A DNA stretch of 5,970 nucleotides from Bacteroidales bacterium (GTDB lineage Bacteria; Bacteroidota; Bacteroidia; Bacteroidales; ML635J-15): assembly GCA_028696755.1 (NCBI GenBank), contig JAQVGK010000234.1:1-5970 (forward strand), read 5' to 3'. Positions within the stretch are counted from its first letter, which is position 1; every line of letters begins with the position of its first letter. Shown here piece by piece: positions 1 through 5,787 of this stretch. The notes under the pieces are model-generated. The model searched no databases, was not told where the DNA came from, and saw only the letters and a program-made list of their open reading frames with translations. The translations under genes were made by a program, and so were the position numbers.

Positions 1-304
1 TGTTGAAAGGATGGGTAATCCAATTAAAATGACTGAGCTTGTTGCACAACTCGCTGGAGTTCATTATGTTACTCGTCAATCGGTACATACACCAAGAAAC
101 GTTCGCCAAGCGAAAAAAGCTATTGTTAAAGCATTCGAAAACCAAAAACTTAAACGTGGCGTTTCTTTCGTCGAAATAGTTTCAAACTGTAACTCTGGTT
201 GGAAATTAACTCCAAGAAAGGCAAACGAATGGATGGAAGAAAATATGTTCCCATTCTACCCGCTTGGCGATATTAAAGTGGATGGTCAATTAGTTACTAA
301 ATAA
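1..304 (+). CDS. 2-oxoacid:ferredoxin oxidoreductase, beta (TPP-binding) subunit, C-terminal part
   Basis: This is the last ~100 residues of the thiamine-pyrophosphate subunit of a 2-oxoacid:ferredoxin oxidoreductase (KorB/VorA type). The complex oxidatively decarboxylates a 2-oxoacid to an acyl-CoA and passes electrons to ferredoxin in the cytoplasm. The frame is open to the left edge, so the true start and the TPP motif lie outside the window; the ATG at position 11 is internal. Visible family signatures are the segment with 'GVHYVTRQSVHTPRNVRQAK', typical of the end of the catalytic domain, and the tail containing 'FVEIVSNCNSGW', 'ANEWMEENMFPFYPLGDIK'. The gamma subunit starts only 15 bases after the stop, which fits one operon. 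Substrate (2-oxoglutarate, branched-chain oxoacid or pyruvate) cannot be decided from this fragment, so no gene symbol is given. The family call is secure. Confidence 0.93.
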   Translation, partial: VERMGNPIKMTELVAQLAGVHYVTRQSVHTPRNVRQAKKAIVKAFENQKLKRGVSFVEIVSNCNSGWKLTPRKANEWMEENMFPFYPLGDIKVDGQLVTK

Positions 305-319
305 TTAAAAACAAGAATT

Positions 320-865
320 ATGACTGAAGAAATAATCATAGCCGGATTTGGCGGACAAGGTGTACTTTCGATGGGTAAAATCCTTGGTTATTCAGGACTG
401 ATGCAAGGCCAGGAAATTTCGTGGATGCCATCTTACGGACCAGAAATGCGTGGTGGAACATCAAACGTTACTCTTATCATTAGTGATGATAGAATTAGTT
501 CTCCAATTTTAGCAAATTACGACACTGCTATTATTCTTAATCAGCAGTCGATGGATAAATTTGAAAGTATGGTTAAGCCAGGTGGAACTTTATTGTACGA
601 TCCAAATGGTATAACTCGCCATCCACAACGTAAAGATATTTCCATTTTTAAGGTAGAAGCTACTAAGCTTGCTACTGAAATGGGATATGCAAAAGTTTTC
701 AACATGGTGGTGCTTGGTTCTTATCTTAAAATTAAGCCTATCGTAAAATTGGAAAATGTTATCAAAGGTCTTAAAAAATCTATTCCAGCACGTAACCACA
801 ATTTATTGCCAATGAACGAACAGGCAATTGAGTTAGGAATGAAAGCTGTTGAAAAGGTTTTATAA
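320..865 (+). CDS. 2-oxoacid:ferredoxin oxidoreductase, gamma subunit
   Basis: This is a complete 181-residue gamma subunit (KorC/VorC/PorG type), of normal length for a stand-alone subunit. It packs against the alpha and beta subunits of the ferredoxin-dependent 2-oxoacid oxidoreductase and helps form the CoA site. The N-terminus has the diagnostic glycine loop 'GFGGQG' at residues 9-14 in a Rossmann-like start, then 'PSYGPEMRGG' at residues 37-46, the most conserved motif of the family. The ATG at 320 starts directly before the glycine loop, as in homologues, so no other start is needed. It follows the beta subunit by 15 bases and is the last gene of the operon, because a terminator lies 20 bases beyond its stop. 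No Shine-Dalgarno sequence is visible, as is usual in Bacteroidota. Which oxoacid is used cannot be told from this subunit. Confidence 0.95.
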   Translation: MTEEIIIAGFGGQGVLSMGKILGYSGLMQGQEISWMPSYGPEMRGGTSNVTLIISDDRISSPILANYDTAIILNQQSMDKFESMVKPGGTLLYDPNGITRHPQRKDISIFKVEATKLATEMGYAKVFNMVVLGSYLKIKPIVKLENVIKGLKKSIPARNHNLLPMNEQAIELGMKAVEKVL

Positions 866-884
866 AATACACTTTATCAGAAAG

Positions 885-916
885 AAGGCAGTTCGAAAGG
901 ACTGCTTTTTTTATTT
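885..916 (+). terminator. Intrinsic terminator of the oxidoreductase operon
   Basis: A 7-bp stem, GCAGTTC (888-894) with GGACTGC (899-905), is closed by a GAAA tetraloop (895-898) and contains one G-U pair in the RNA. It is followed at once by seven T residues (906-912) and a further T-rich stretch. A-rich bases at 885-886 can extend the stem into the T tract. It lies 20 bases after the gamma-subunit stop and just before the end of the convergent RhuM gene at 924, so it separates the two converging units. Confidence 0.92.
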
Positions 917-923
917 ATAGTTT

Positions 924-1193
924 TTATAATAAAATTCTCATTATCACTTCTGGATCAATCTCCATTTTCGAAAACCCAAAAAGTTTTTTTCCTAAATCTT
1001 TCAGAGATGCTCCAATATGATATACGTGCTTTTCGTCAATAATTAGAATACGGTCGTGTGCTTTTTTGTACACTTTAATTTGGATTGGTGGATACTGATT
1101 ATTGTGCTTTTCAAGGTCGGATTTTAGAGTAGAAGTTAAATTTGATGTGTAAATTTCAAAAGATACGCCCATTTTTCTTTTTAAAAACAAACT
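924..1193 (-). pseudogene. RhuM-family/PLD-like gene, 3' fragment (cut off by insertion)
   Basis: This is the C-terminal 89 residues of the gene whose first part lies at 1522-2100. An open frame continues upstream to about 1280, but those extra codons lie inside the inserted element and include its terminal repeat ('RLFQQP'), so that start is an artefact. Real coding sequence begins with 'SLFLKRKMGV'. The fragment reads 'LEKHNNQYPPIQIKVYKKAHDRILIIDEKHVYHIGASLKDLGKK'. This is the conserved end of a domain fused to RhuM/ORF6N-type proteins in Bacteroidota. The pattern HDR-x4-D followed by HIGASLKD resembles the HxK-x4-D...GS motif of phospholipase-D-like nucleases, with R in place of K; the PLD link is my inference. 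The reading is otherwise intact and ends at a TAA 8 bases from the terminator of the convergent operon. As it stands, it has no start of its own and is probably not translated. Confidence 0.85.
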
Positions 1194-1215
1194 AAGTAGG
1201 GGCTGCTGAAAAAGT

Positions 1216-1302
1216 CTGGCGTACCTCAGCTTTGAGGCGACAAGGCGAAGATGTATAATAATACTTCGAGCCGATGGCAACGAAAAAGATGGGGTACGCC
1301 AG
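1216..1302. repeat. Sub-terminal inverted repeat inside the mobile element
   Basis: CTGGCGTACC (1216-1225) and GGTACGCCAG (1293-1302) are perfect 10-bp inverted copies, 67 bases apart, starting 3 bases inside the left terminal repeat. The enclosed stretch is less AT-rich than the rest of the element. No partner for it exists at the right end, so the element is asymmetric. It could be a transposase-binding or folding signal kept from the parent transposon; this is inference. Confidence 0.7.
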
Positions 1303-1414
1303 GCTAACTAACACACATATAGAGAATTATAGATTTGCTTTAAGCTTTTAAAACAAAGTAAATAATGTTTATGCAACTCAAAATATATGAGTGAAGATTA
1401 TTTAATTGACAATT

Positions 1415-1456
1415 AGTGCAAGCTTTTTTTACTACATAGTTGAAAAAGCTTGCACT
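1415..1456. repeat. 14-bp inverted repeat (hairpin) inside the mobile element
   Basis: AGTGCAAGCTTTTT (1415-1428) pairs perfectly with AAAAAGCTTGCACT (1443-1456) around a 14-base loop. The T and A runs lie at the loop side of the stem rather than after it, so this is not a standard intrinsic terminator in either direction. It may be the border region of a lost transposase gene or the remains of another small palindrome. Confidence 0.7.
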
Positions 1457-1521
1457 TAATATTTTGAATTCACATCTAACTAATTGATGTTTAAAGTGTT
1501 AAGTGTTTTTCAGCAGCCCCT

Positions 1522-2100
1522 TAGTACTGATTCATCAACATAATTATCAATAAGAACCAGCGATTTATTTGACGATTTAATCAATTGCGAAATAAACACC
1601 CAAGCGTCGAAAATTTGCCCGTCGAAGTAAATGCCTTCTTTAGGCGGAAGAGTGGTATTTAATTGCAGTTTTATTTCTCCAATTTCTTTTTTCATCGAGT
1701 GCATTTCGTTTTCTATACGGTCAACACGTTGATTAATAGCGTAACCTTTTAATAGATAATCCTTCAAAATTTGGGTAGCCCACTTGCGAAAAAGAGTACC
1801 TTGAATTGATCTTACCCGGTATCCAACAGAAATAATTACATCTAAGTTATAGTATTCAAGCTTACGGTTAACAGTTCTATTTCCTTCTTTTTGAACTGTC
1901 AAGGAATTCTTGACAGTTGCCACCTTTTCTAACTCCCCTTCTTTAAAACAATTAATAATGTGCAAACTAATATTTTGCTTAGTTTGATTAAACAATTTTG
2001 CCATTTGCTGCTGAGAAAGCCACACTGTTTCATCTTCAAGCCTAACCTCAATATGTTCGGACATTTCATTTGGGCGATACAAAACTATTTCATTTTTCAT
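1522..2100 (-). pseudogene. RhuM-family/PLD-like gene, 5' fragment (interrupted)
   Basis: This fragment encodes the first 193 residues of a RhuM-family protein (the 'virulence RhuM' group, Salmonella RhuM relatives). Residues 18-50 hold the helix-turn-helix-like part ('VRLEDETVWLSQQQMAKLFN', 'TKQNISLHI'). Residues 76-115 hold the family core ('RKLEYYNLDVIISVGYRVRS', then 'FRKWATQILKDY'). Residues 124-150 look like a short coiled coil. From 'GIYFDGQIFDAWVF' (157-169) to 'VLIDNYVDESVL' (182-193) the protein enters the PLD-like C-terminal domain. After Leu193 the frame runs into the mobile element and stops at a TGA (1510-1512) after three foreign residues. The ATG at 2100 is chosen because homologues start 'MKNEIVLY'; a GTG at 2136 is in frame but overlaps a promoter-like box. 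Joined to the 3' fragment the protein would be about 282 residues. The cellular role of this family is not established. Confidence 0.85.
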
Positions 2101-2135
2101 ATTCAAACGGGTTGATTCGTTAAGTTCACAAATCA

Positions 2136-2143
2136 CAAAATTA
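2136..2143 (-). promoter_or_regulatory. Possible Bacteroidota -7 box for the RhuM-family gene
   Basis: On the - strand the sequence reads TAATTTTG, matching the Bacteroidota -7 consensus TAnnTTTG, 36 bases upstream of the ATG at 2100. No TTG is found at the expected distance upstream, so the -33 element is missing or weak. If it is used, transcription would start around 2129 and the GTG at 2136 could not be the start codon. Confidence 0.35.
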
Positions 2144-2213
2144 ACTTTTTCATGTTGTTTTTCTAGTAAGATTTAAATTTTATCATACCCCCGATAACGA
2201 TCATAGTAACTTA

Positions 2214-2303
2214 AATATTCAATGCTATAATTTGGGCAATCCTCATTTCAGATTCTCTACCATCCTTAATAAGTATTTCTAGCCACTTAGACTTGGCTCT
2301 ACA
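2214..2303 (-). pseudogene. Short coding-like tail in frame after the radical SAM stop
   Basis: Directly after the TAG that ends the radical SAM gene, the same frame continues for about 29 codons to a TAA. It reads 'CRAKSKWLEILIKDGRESEM' followed by 'RIAQIIALNI'. The amino-acid pattern is that of a charged amphipathic helix and looks like real coding sequence, not like translated intergenic DNA. It could be the lost C-terminus of the upstream protein, the decayed end of another gene, or chance. I do not recognise a family with certainty. There is no start codon of its own that would make a convincing independent gene. Confidence 0.35.
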
Positions 2304-3308
2304 CTAAATATTAACATCATAATTTCCAAAATTCACATCAGCCTCTATCTTTCTGCTACGTGTAAAAAACACATCTTTGATAACTCTCATGCAAAAACCT
2401 TGTTTGCGTAGAAACTGTCGATATGACATAAGATTAGGATCAAATGCCTCATCTCCCCAATGCTTTGGCGACACGTAACAATATGTATAATCACCAATAT
2501 CGGGAATTTTTCGAATAATTTTTTCGTCAGGAATCTGATGTGTTATTAAACTAACAACTCCTTTCTCGGCACATTGCGTTTCAAGTTTATTCACAACTTC
2601 GGAATAAATCTCTTGCTCCCTTTTTAAGTTAAAGTCAGAATACGTGCTATTGCCCAATCTTCGCAAAGGCCTGATTTGTAAAATATCGATATCAAAATTA
2701 TTAAGGTATGTTTCGAAATCTGCCAAATCAGAAATGTTATCTGGATTTACAGTATAGTTTATTCTTAATTTCAGTGCTGGATATACTTTTTTAACTTCGG
2801 AAACAGCATTTAAAACCTCGTACAATTTCTCAATTTTTGCTCCAGGCATCATCTTTTCGTAAACTTCCTTTCCTGTTCCATGCATCGAAACTATCAATTC
2901 GTCCAAACCTGCTTCTGCCAACTCTCGAATTTTATTATAATCAAGCAATGAGGCATTTGTTGTATATGAAATATGAGGAACACTATAAACTTTTGCAAGT
3001 CGGATAATATCCGCATTATGCTTGTATAACCCAGGCTCTGCGCCACAACCAATCTGAAGTTTAAGTGCATTTTTAAAGAAGTTTTTTGCAAGCAAGTCTA
3101 GTTTATCGGGTTCTATCCTCCCTCCTGCCGGTTTATAATCTGGATCGCTGAAATAGCACATCACGCAGCGGAAATTGCAAGCTAAAACAGGATCGAGAAA
3201 AACGTTTTGATAGCGTTTACCGAATAAATACAAAATTCCAGCGCCAAGTATTTTGAGTCTTTCGCTCTTTACTAAGCTGTTTAAACGTAGAATTTTGTAG
3301 TAATTCAT
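2304..3308 (-). CDS. Radical SAM protein of unknown substrate
   Basis: This is a complete 334-residue radical SAM enzyme. The [4Fe-4S] cluster motif CxxxCxxC is at Cys44, Cys48 and Cys51 ('CNFRCVMC'). It is followed by a GGE-like segment 'GCGAEPG' (87-93) and, at 140-151, 'VSMHGTGKEVYE', which is the usual strand-4/5 region that contacts SAM. The barrel is complete up to about residue 215. The C-terminal part has only Cys246, Cys277 and Cys306, so it lacks the cysteine array of a full SPASM domain. Family enzymes cleave S-adenosylmethionine to a 5'-deoxyadenosyl radical; here the substrate is unknown, because no precursor peptide, sugar or cofactor gene lies next to it. The ATG at 3308 begins about 35 residues before the first barrel strand, normal for the group. 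The gene stands alone, with long gaps on both sides. Confidence 0.93.
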   Translation of the reverse strand: MNYYKILRLNSLVKSERLKILGAGILYLFGKRYQNVFLDPVLACNFRCVMCYFSDPDYKPAGGRIEPDKLDLLAKNFFKNALKLQIGCGAEPGLYKHNADIIRLAKVYSVPHISYTTNASLLDYNKIRELAEAGLDELIVSMHGTGKEVYEKMMPGAKIEKLYEVLNAVSEVKKVYPALKLRINYTVNPDNISDLADFETYLNNFDIDILQIRPLRRLGNSTYSDFNLKREQEIYSEVVNKLETQCAEKGVVSLITHQIPDEKIIRKIPDIGDYTYCYVSPKHWGDEAFDPNLMSYRQFLRKQGFCMRVIKDVFFTRSRKIEADVNFGNYDVNI

Positions 3309-3428
3309 TTTATTTAAATAAATAACTTTAATGACTATTCAAGATTTCACTTATCATTTTACATCGTTTACTCACAATGTCGATCATTAAAATCAACGAT
3401 TGAATTCTTCTAATCTGTTTTTATTCCA

Positions 3429-3470
3429 AACTTTTTTTCTTGATAAAAAAAGTTACAAAAAAATCAAGAA
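3429..3470. repeat. Two overlapping, mutually exclusive AT-rich hairpins
   Basis: AACTTTTTTT (3429-3438) pairs perfectly with AAAAAAAGTT (3445-3454) around the loop CTTGAT. Alternatively, TTCTTGAT (3437-3444) pairs with ATCAAGAA (3463-3470). The two hairpins share bases and cannot form together. The second also overlaps the closing stem of the adjacent GC-rich element (3468-3475). On the + strand the first has the shape of a weak T-rich hairpin rather than a terminator. Confidence 0.65.
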
Positions 3471-3593
3471 GAACCGATCCTTCCCCCCGCTCATCTGAAA
3501 TGATAGAACTGTAAGCAAGGCGGGATAAACCTCATTGCTACAGTTCTAATCATTTCAGATTTCACAAGGCCGGGGCTGGCCCGGCGGTTCTTC
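3468..3593. repeat. GC-rich intergenic element with a predicted three-way-junction fold
   Basis: Three nested pairings can be read directly. A closing stem joins GAAGAACC (3468-3475) to GGTTCTTC (3586-3593). Inside it, a 26-base arm (3493-3518) pairs with 3535-3560, perfect except for one unpaired base on each side, with a 16-base loop (3519-3534). Next to it GCCGGG (3569-3574) pairs with CCCGGC (3580-3585) around GCTGG. The helices are adjacent, so the whole can fold as a three-way junction. The base composition is far more GC-rich than the surroundings and continues to about 3619. It encodes no protein. It may be one copy of a dispersed intergenic repeat family, of the kind Bacteroidota genomes carry in numbers, or a structured RNA; the sequence alone does not decide. 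Confidence 0.7.
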
Positions 3594-3742
3594 GAGGCCA
3601 ACCCGCGTCGCTTCGAAAAACGATTATCGTATAATTCAACCAATTTTCGCTCGTTATATTTTTTTACATATTAATATAAATCCCATTGTTACTTATTTGA
3701 TAATCTTACATAAACTGGATTATATACTAATTATAAACTAGT

Positions 3743-4702
3743 CTAAACCATTTTTCCTTTTTGCATAATCAGAACATCATCGAAATAAACATCAGGTTCT
3801 TTTACCAGACCGTCAAGATGGCTATTTACGGCAATTGTCCCACCCATTGTAAGGTTATTACCAAAAGCGACGTGTATAGTACCAAACACTTTTTCGTCTT
3901 CGAGAATTTGACCTGTTAAAATTGCTTTGTAATTTGTTCCAATACCAAATTCGGCAACTGCTCGTGCATCACGACCCGATTTGTCGAGAATGGTAATAAG
4001 TCTCTCGGCTTCTTCTCCACCCGTAATTTCTTCTGCAAAACCATTAACAATATTAACTTTAATTGGCGTTTTAATCATTCCTATACTAGCCATAGAACCA
4101 TCAATTACAAGTGTACCGTTTGATGCGCCTTCGATTGGAGCGAGATAAACTTCTCCAGATGGCATATTACCACTTTGCCCCTTTTCGCGCAAAACGCCAG
4201 TACTTGGAATAACCATACGTCCTTCTACTGGCATTGTAAGATTAGTACCTGCTTCGGTAACAACTTTTATTGTTTTAACACCTTCAAGTTTTTTCACGAA
4301 ATGGTTTGTTAATTCAATAATCTTATCAAAATCAGCATTTAAACATCTTGACATTATCTCCACACTAATCCCAGGCATTGTACCAACTCTAACACCTTCT
4401 TTTACTGCATTTCTGCGAGCATCGGTATGTGTCAGCGACTTTGCGGTTGGACACACAACAACATCAACCATCTTCATCATCTCGGCAACACTTGCAGGAG
4501 GTTCCTGTCCATTAATCTCACGGGATTTTATTTCTAAAAGAATACTTTCTTTGCAAAGTTCTTTACCTGCTTCGTGAAGCGCAACACCAATTTCACGTTT
4601 TATTTCATCTGTTACGATTAATAATGTTTCATCAGGTTTTAATCCCATCGCATCGCGCAGACCTATAATCGAAGCTTGCATTAATTCTTTGTTGATTTCC
4701 AT
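3743..4702 (-). CDS. M29-like metallo-aminopeptidase (thermophilic aminopeptidase family)
   Basis: This is a 319-residue protein of the peptidase M29/COG2309 group, which removes N-terminal residues from peptides using a two-metal centre; some relatives are dioxygenases. The expected metal ligands can be placed by motif: Glu184 in 'SGEVYLAP', Glu251 in 'EFGIGTN', His277 in 'IHVAFGNN', and His295 plus Asp297 in 'NSHLDG'. Their order and most of the spacing match the AmpS-type enzymes, though the His277-His295 interval is shorter. At 319 residues it is clearly shorter than the ~410-residue characterised enzymes; the reduction is in the N-terminal half. No signal peptide is present, so it is cytoplasmic. 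The ATG at 4702 lies about 25 bases after a good -7 box and is the natural start. It ends before the long structured gap that leads to the radical SAM gene. Peptidase activity is inferred from the ligands. Confidence 0.87.
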   Translation of the reverse strand: MEINKELMQASIIGLRDAMGLKPDETLLIVTDEIKREIGVALHEAGKELCKESILLEIKSREINGQEPPASVAEMMKMVDVVVCPTAKSLTHTDARRNAVKEGVRVGTMPGISVEIMSRCLNADFDKIIELTNHFVKKLEGVKTIKVVTEAGTNLTMPVEGRMVIPSTGVLREKGQSGNMPSGEVYLAPIEGASNGTLVIDGSMASIGMIKTPIKVNIVNGFAEEITGGEEAERLITILDKSGRDARAVAEFGIGTNYKAILTGQILEDEKVFGTIHVAFGNNLTMGGTIAVNSHLDGLVKEPDVYFDDVLIMQKGKMV

Positions 4703-4726
4703 ACAAATTATTTTTTATTAGTGCTC

Positions 4727-4734
4727 CAAAGTTA
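4727..4734 (-). promoter_or_regulatory. Likely Bacteroidota promoter (-7 box) for the aminopeptidase gene
   Basis: On the - strand the sequence is TAACTTTG, an exact fit to TAnnTTTG, 24 bases upstream of the ATG at 4702. The -33 TTG is not present at the usual distance; instead a run of T (AACTTTTTTT, complement of 4751-4760) lies there. Predicted transcription start is about 4720, leaving a short leader of roughly 18 bases. Confidence 0.5.
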
Positions 4735-4781
4735 ATGCTATTTTCTCGATAAAAAAAGTTCTACGATTCAAAAGCAATCAC

Positions 4782-5732
4782 TTATTTTTCACAAACCCAG
4801 ATTTTTCGAGCGAAATTTGATTTTCCTCGCTTACCGACTATGCAAAAATCAGTTAGATTAAGTCCCACAAGTTTTATTAAACTATCAATTTCGGACACTG
4901 AAACAATGATTACTCTATTACTTAATTTTGCTGCTGATTCGATAATATTTAAGCTTATTTCATCATTCGAATAAGTGTAAATATTGTAAGGCAAATCAAT
5001 TATTATTGCATCATATTTTGTGTTCAGATCTTTAATATCCGACCGATACACATTTGCTGAATAATTAAAATGTTGCAGGTTCTCGCGTGTATGTTTAGTT
5101 GCTTTCCAATTAATATCGCAGCCTTCAATATCAAAATCCGAAAAACAAGCTTCGAGCATAATTGTACCAACTCCACAACAGGCATCCAAAAGTTTAAATG
5201 ATTTATTTCCCTTTGATGCAATGCTTACAAGAGTTTTTGCAATTACCATCCCAATCGAGTTGCTGAATGAGTGTAGTTTTTGTTTGTGTTGATGCCAGCC
5301 GATGTTATGCTTTGTCAGAATTCCAAAATACCAAATATTATCAAATTTACATATTGAATAGACTATTTTAGGATTATTGTAATCAGGAATTCCAGTAATT
5401 CGATAACCGATATCTCGTAAAATGCTGAGCCTTTGATTGTAACCTGTTTCATCGCCTTGCAAAATAAGATATTCTGCTTTAAAAGCTTCGAAACAGATAT
5501 TTTCCTTTTCTATATTTTTCAAAAGCTCCGAATACTCGTTTGCGCTAGAGATAATCTCAAACCTGGATCTAATAAAAGGACTTATCGATGGATCGAGTTT
5601 CAAATCAGAAAACAAGAGATTATTTTCTTCTTCGTTACCAAAAATCTGTCGTGATTCGAGTTTGCACAACTCGCTATAATGATGATTGTATGTGAATGAG
5701 TATATGTATTTGCTGGTCGGTTTTTGTAGCAT
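4782..5732 (-). CDS. Trm11/Trm14-like SAM-dependent RNA methyltransferase
   Basis: This is a 316-residue class I methyltransferase of the UPF0020/Trm11-Trm14 type, which methylates the N2 of guanine in tRNA or rRNA. Numbered from the ATG, the SAM-binding motif I is at about 181-195 ('LLDACCGVGTIMLEA'), the acidic motif II at 203-208 ('IEGCDI'), and the catalytic motif IV at 243-253 ('IIIDLPYNIYT'), where DLPYN stands for the (D/N)PPY signature of base-amino methylases. The N-terminal ~130 residues are poorly conserved and occupy the place of the THUMP-containing RNA-binding region in relatives. The ATG at 5732 is preferred over an in-frame TTG two codons earlier (5738). The gene begins 55 bases after the stop of the DUF4143 gene and may share its transcript. 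The exact target nucleotide is not known. Confidence 0.85.
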   Translation of the reverse strand: MLQKPTSKYIYSFTYNHHYSELCKLESRQIFGNEEENNLLFSDLKLDPSISPFIRSRFEIISSANEYSELLKNIEKENICFEAFKAEYLILQGDETGYNQRLSILRDIGYRITGIPDYNNPKIVYSICKFDNIWYFGILTKHNIGWHQHKQKLHSFSNSIGMVIAKTLVSIASKGNKSFKLLDACCGVGTIMLEACFSDFDIEGCDINWKATKHTRENLQHFNYSANVYRSDIKDLNTKYDAIIIDLPYNIYTYSNDEISLNIIESAAKLSNRVIIVSVSEIDSLIKLVGLNLTDFCIVGKRGKSNFARKIWVCEK

Positions 5733-5787
5733 TTGCAATTATCTTAAAATTTATTCAAAATAGCATGATATTTTTATCTTTTCAAAT

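Larger units (their letters stand above)
1199..1520. mobile_element. 322-bp non-autonomous insertion element (MITE-like)
   Basis: The element has perfect 15-bp terminal inverted repeats, GGGGCTGCTGAAAAA at 1199-1213 and its complement at 1506-1520. It sits between TAAGTA (1193-1198) and TTAGTA (1521-1526), a 6-bp target duplication with one mismatch. It contains no open frame large enough for a transposase. Inside are two further inverted repeats: CTGGCGTACC (1216-1225) with GGTACGCCAG (1293-1302), and a 14-bp pair at 1415-1428 and 1443-1456. It interrupts the RhuM-family gene precisely: on both sides the host reading frame stops making sense at the repeat border. The GGGGCTG-type ends resemble those of several DDE transposon groups such as IS1182 or IS5 relatives, but I cannot assign the family. 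It would need a transposase supplied by a full-length relative elsewhere in the genome. Confidence 0.88.
3309..3742. other. 434-base gene-free region with a structured element
   Basis: No protein-coding frame is evident on either strand. The outer parts (3309-3428 and 3620-3742) are plain AT-rich DNA without a clear promoter box; only a small ACGAT/ATCGT palindrome is seen at 3620-3630. The middle (3429-3619) holds the AT-rich palindromes and the GC-rich folded element described separately. Both flanking genes are on the - strand, so the region is the leader or upstream part of the radical SAM gene. Confidence 0.8.

Noticed and set aside
590..799. Open frame of 69 codons on the - strand
   Set aside because: It lies wholly within the gamma-subunit gene on the other strand and has no family features.
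1194..1280. Apparent N-terminal extension of the 3' RhuM fragment on the - strand
   Set aside because: These codons lie within the mobile element, including its terminal repeat, and do not resemble the rest of the protein.
1415..1456. Hairpin in the mobile element as an intrinsic terminator
   Set aside because: The T and A runs are part of the stem near the loop, and no T run follows the stem in either direction.
2894..3091. Open frame of 65 codons on the - strand
   Set aside because: It is an out-of-frame shadow of the radical SAM gene on the same strand.
3468..3593. Folded element as a tRNA or a CRISPR array
   Set aside because: There is no anticodon arm, T-loop or acceptor-like end of tRNA, and no regularly spaced direct repeats.
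5024..5221. Open frame of 65 codons on the - strand
   Set aside because: It is a shadow frame within the methyltransferase gene.
5433..5654. Open frame of 73 codons on the + strand
   Set aside because: It is antisense to the methyltransferase gene, with low-complexity Phe/Ile-rich composition.
5733..5738. TTG two codons upstream as methyltransferase start
   Set aside because: An ATG follows at 5732, and the two extra codons add nothing conserved.
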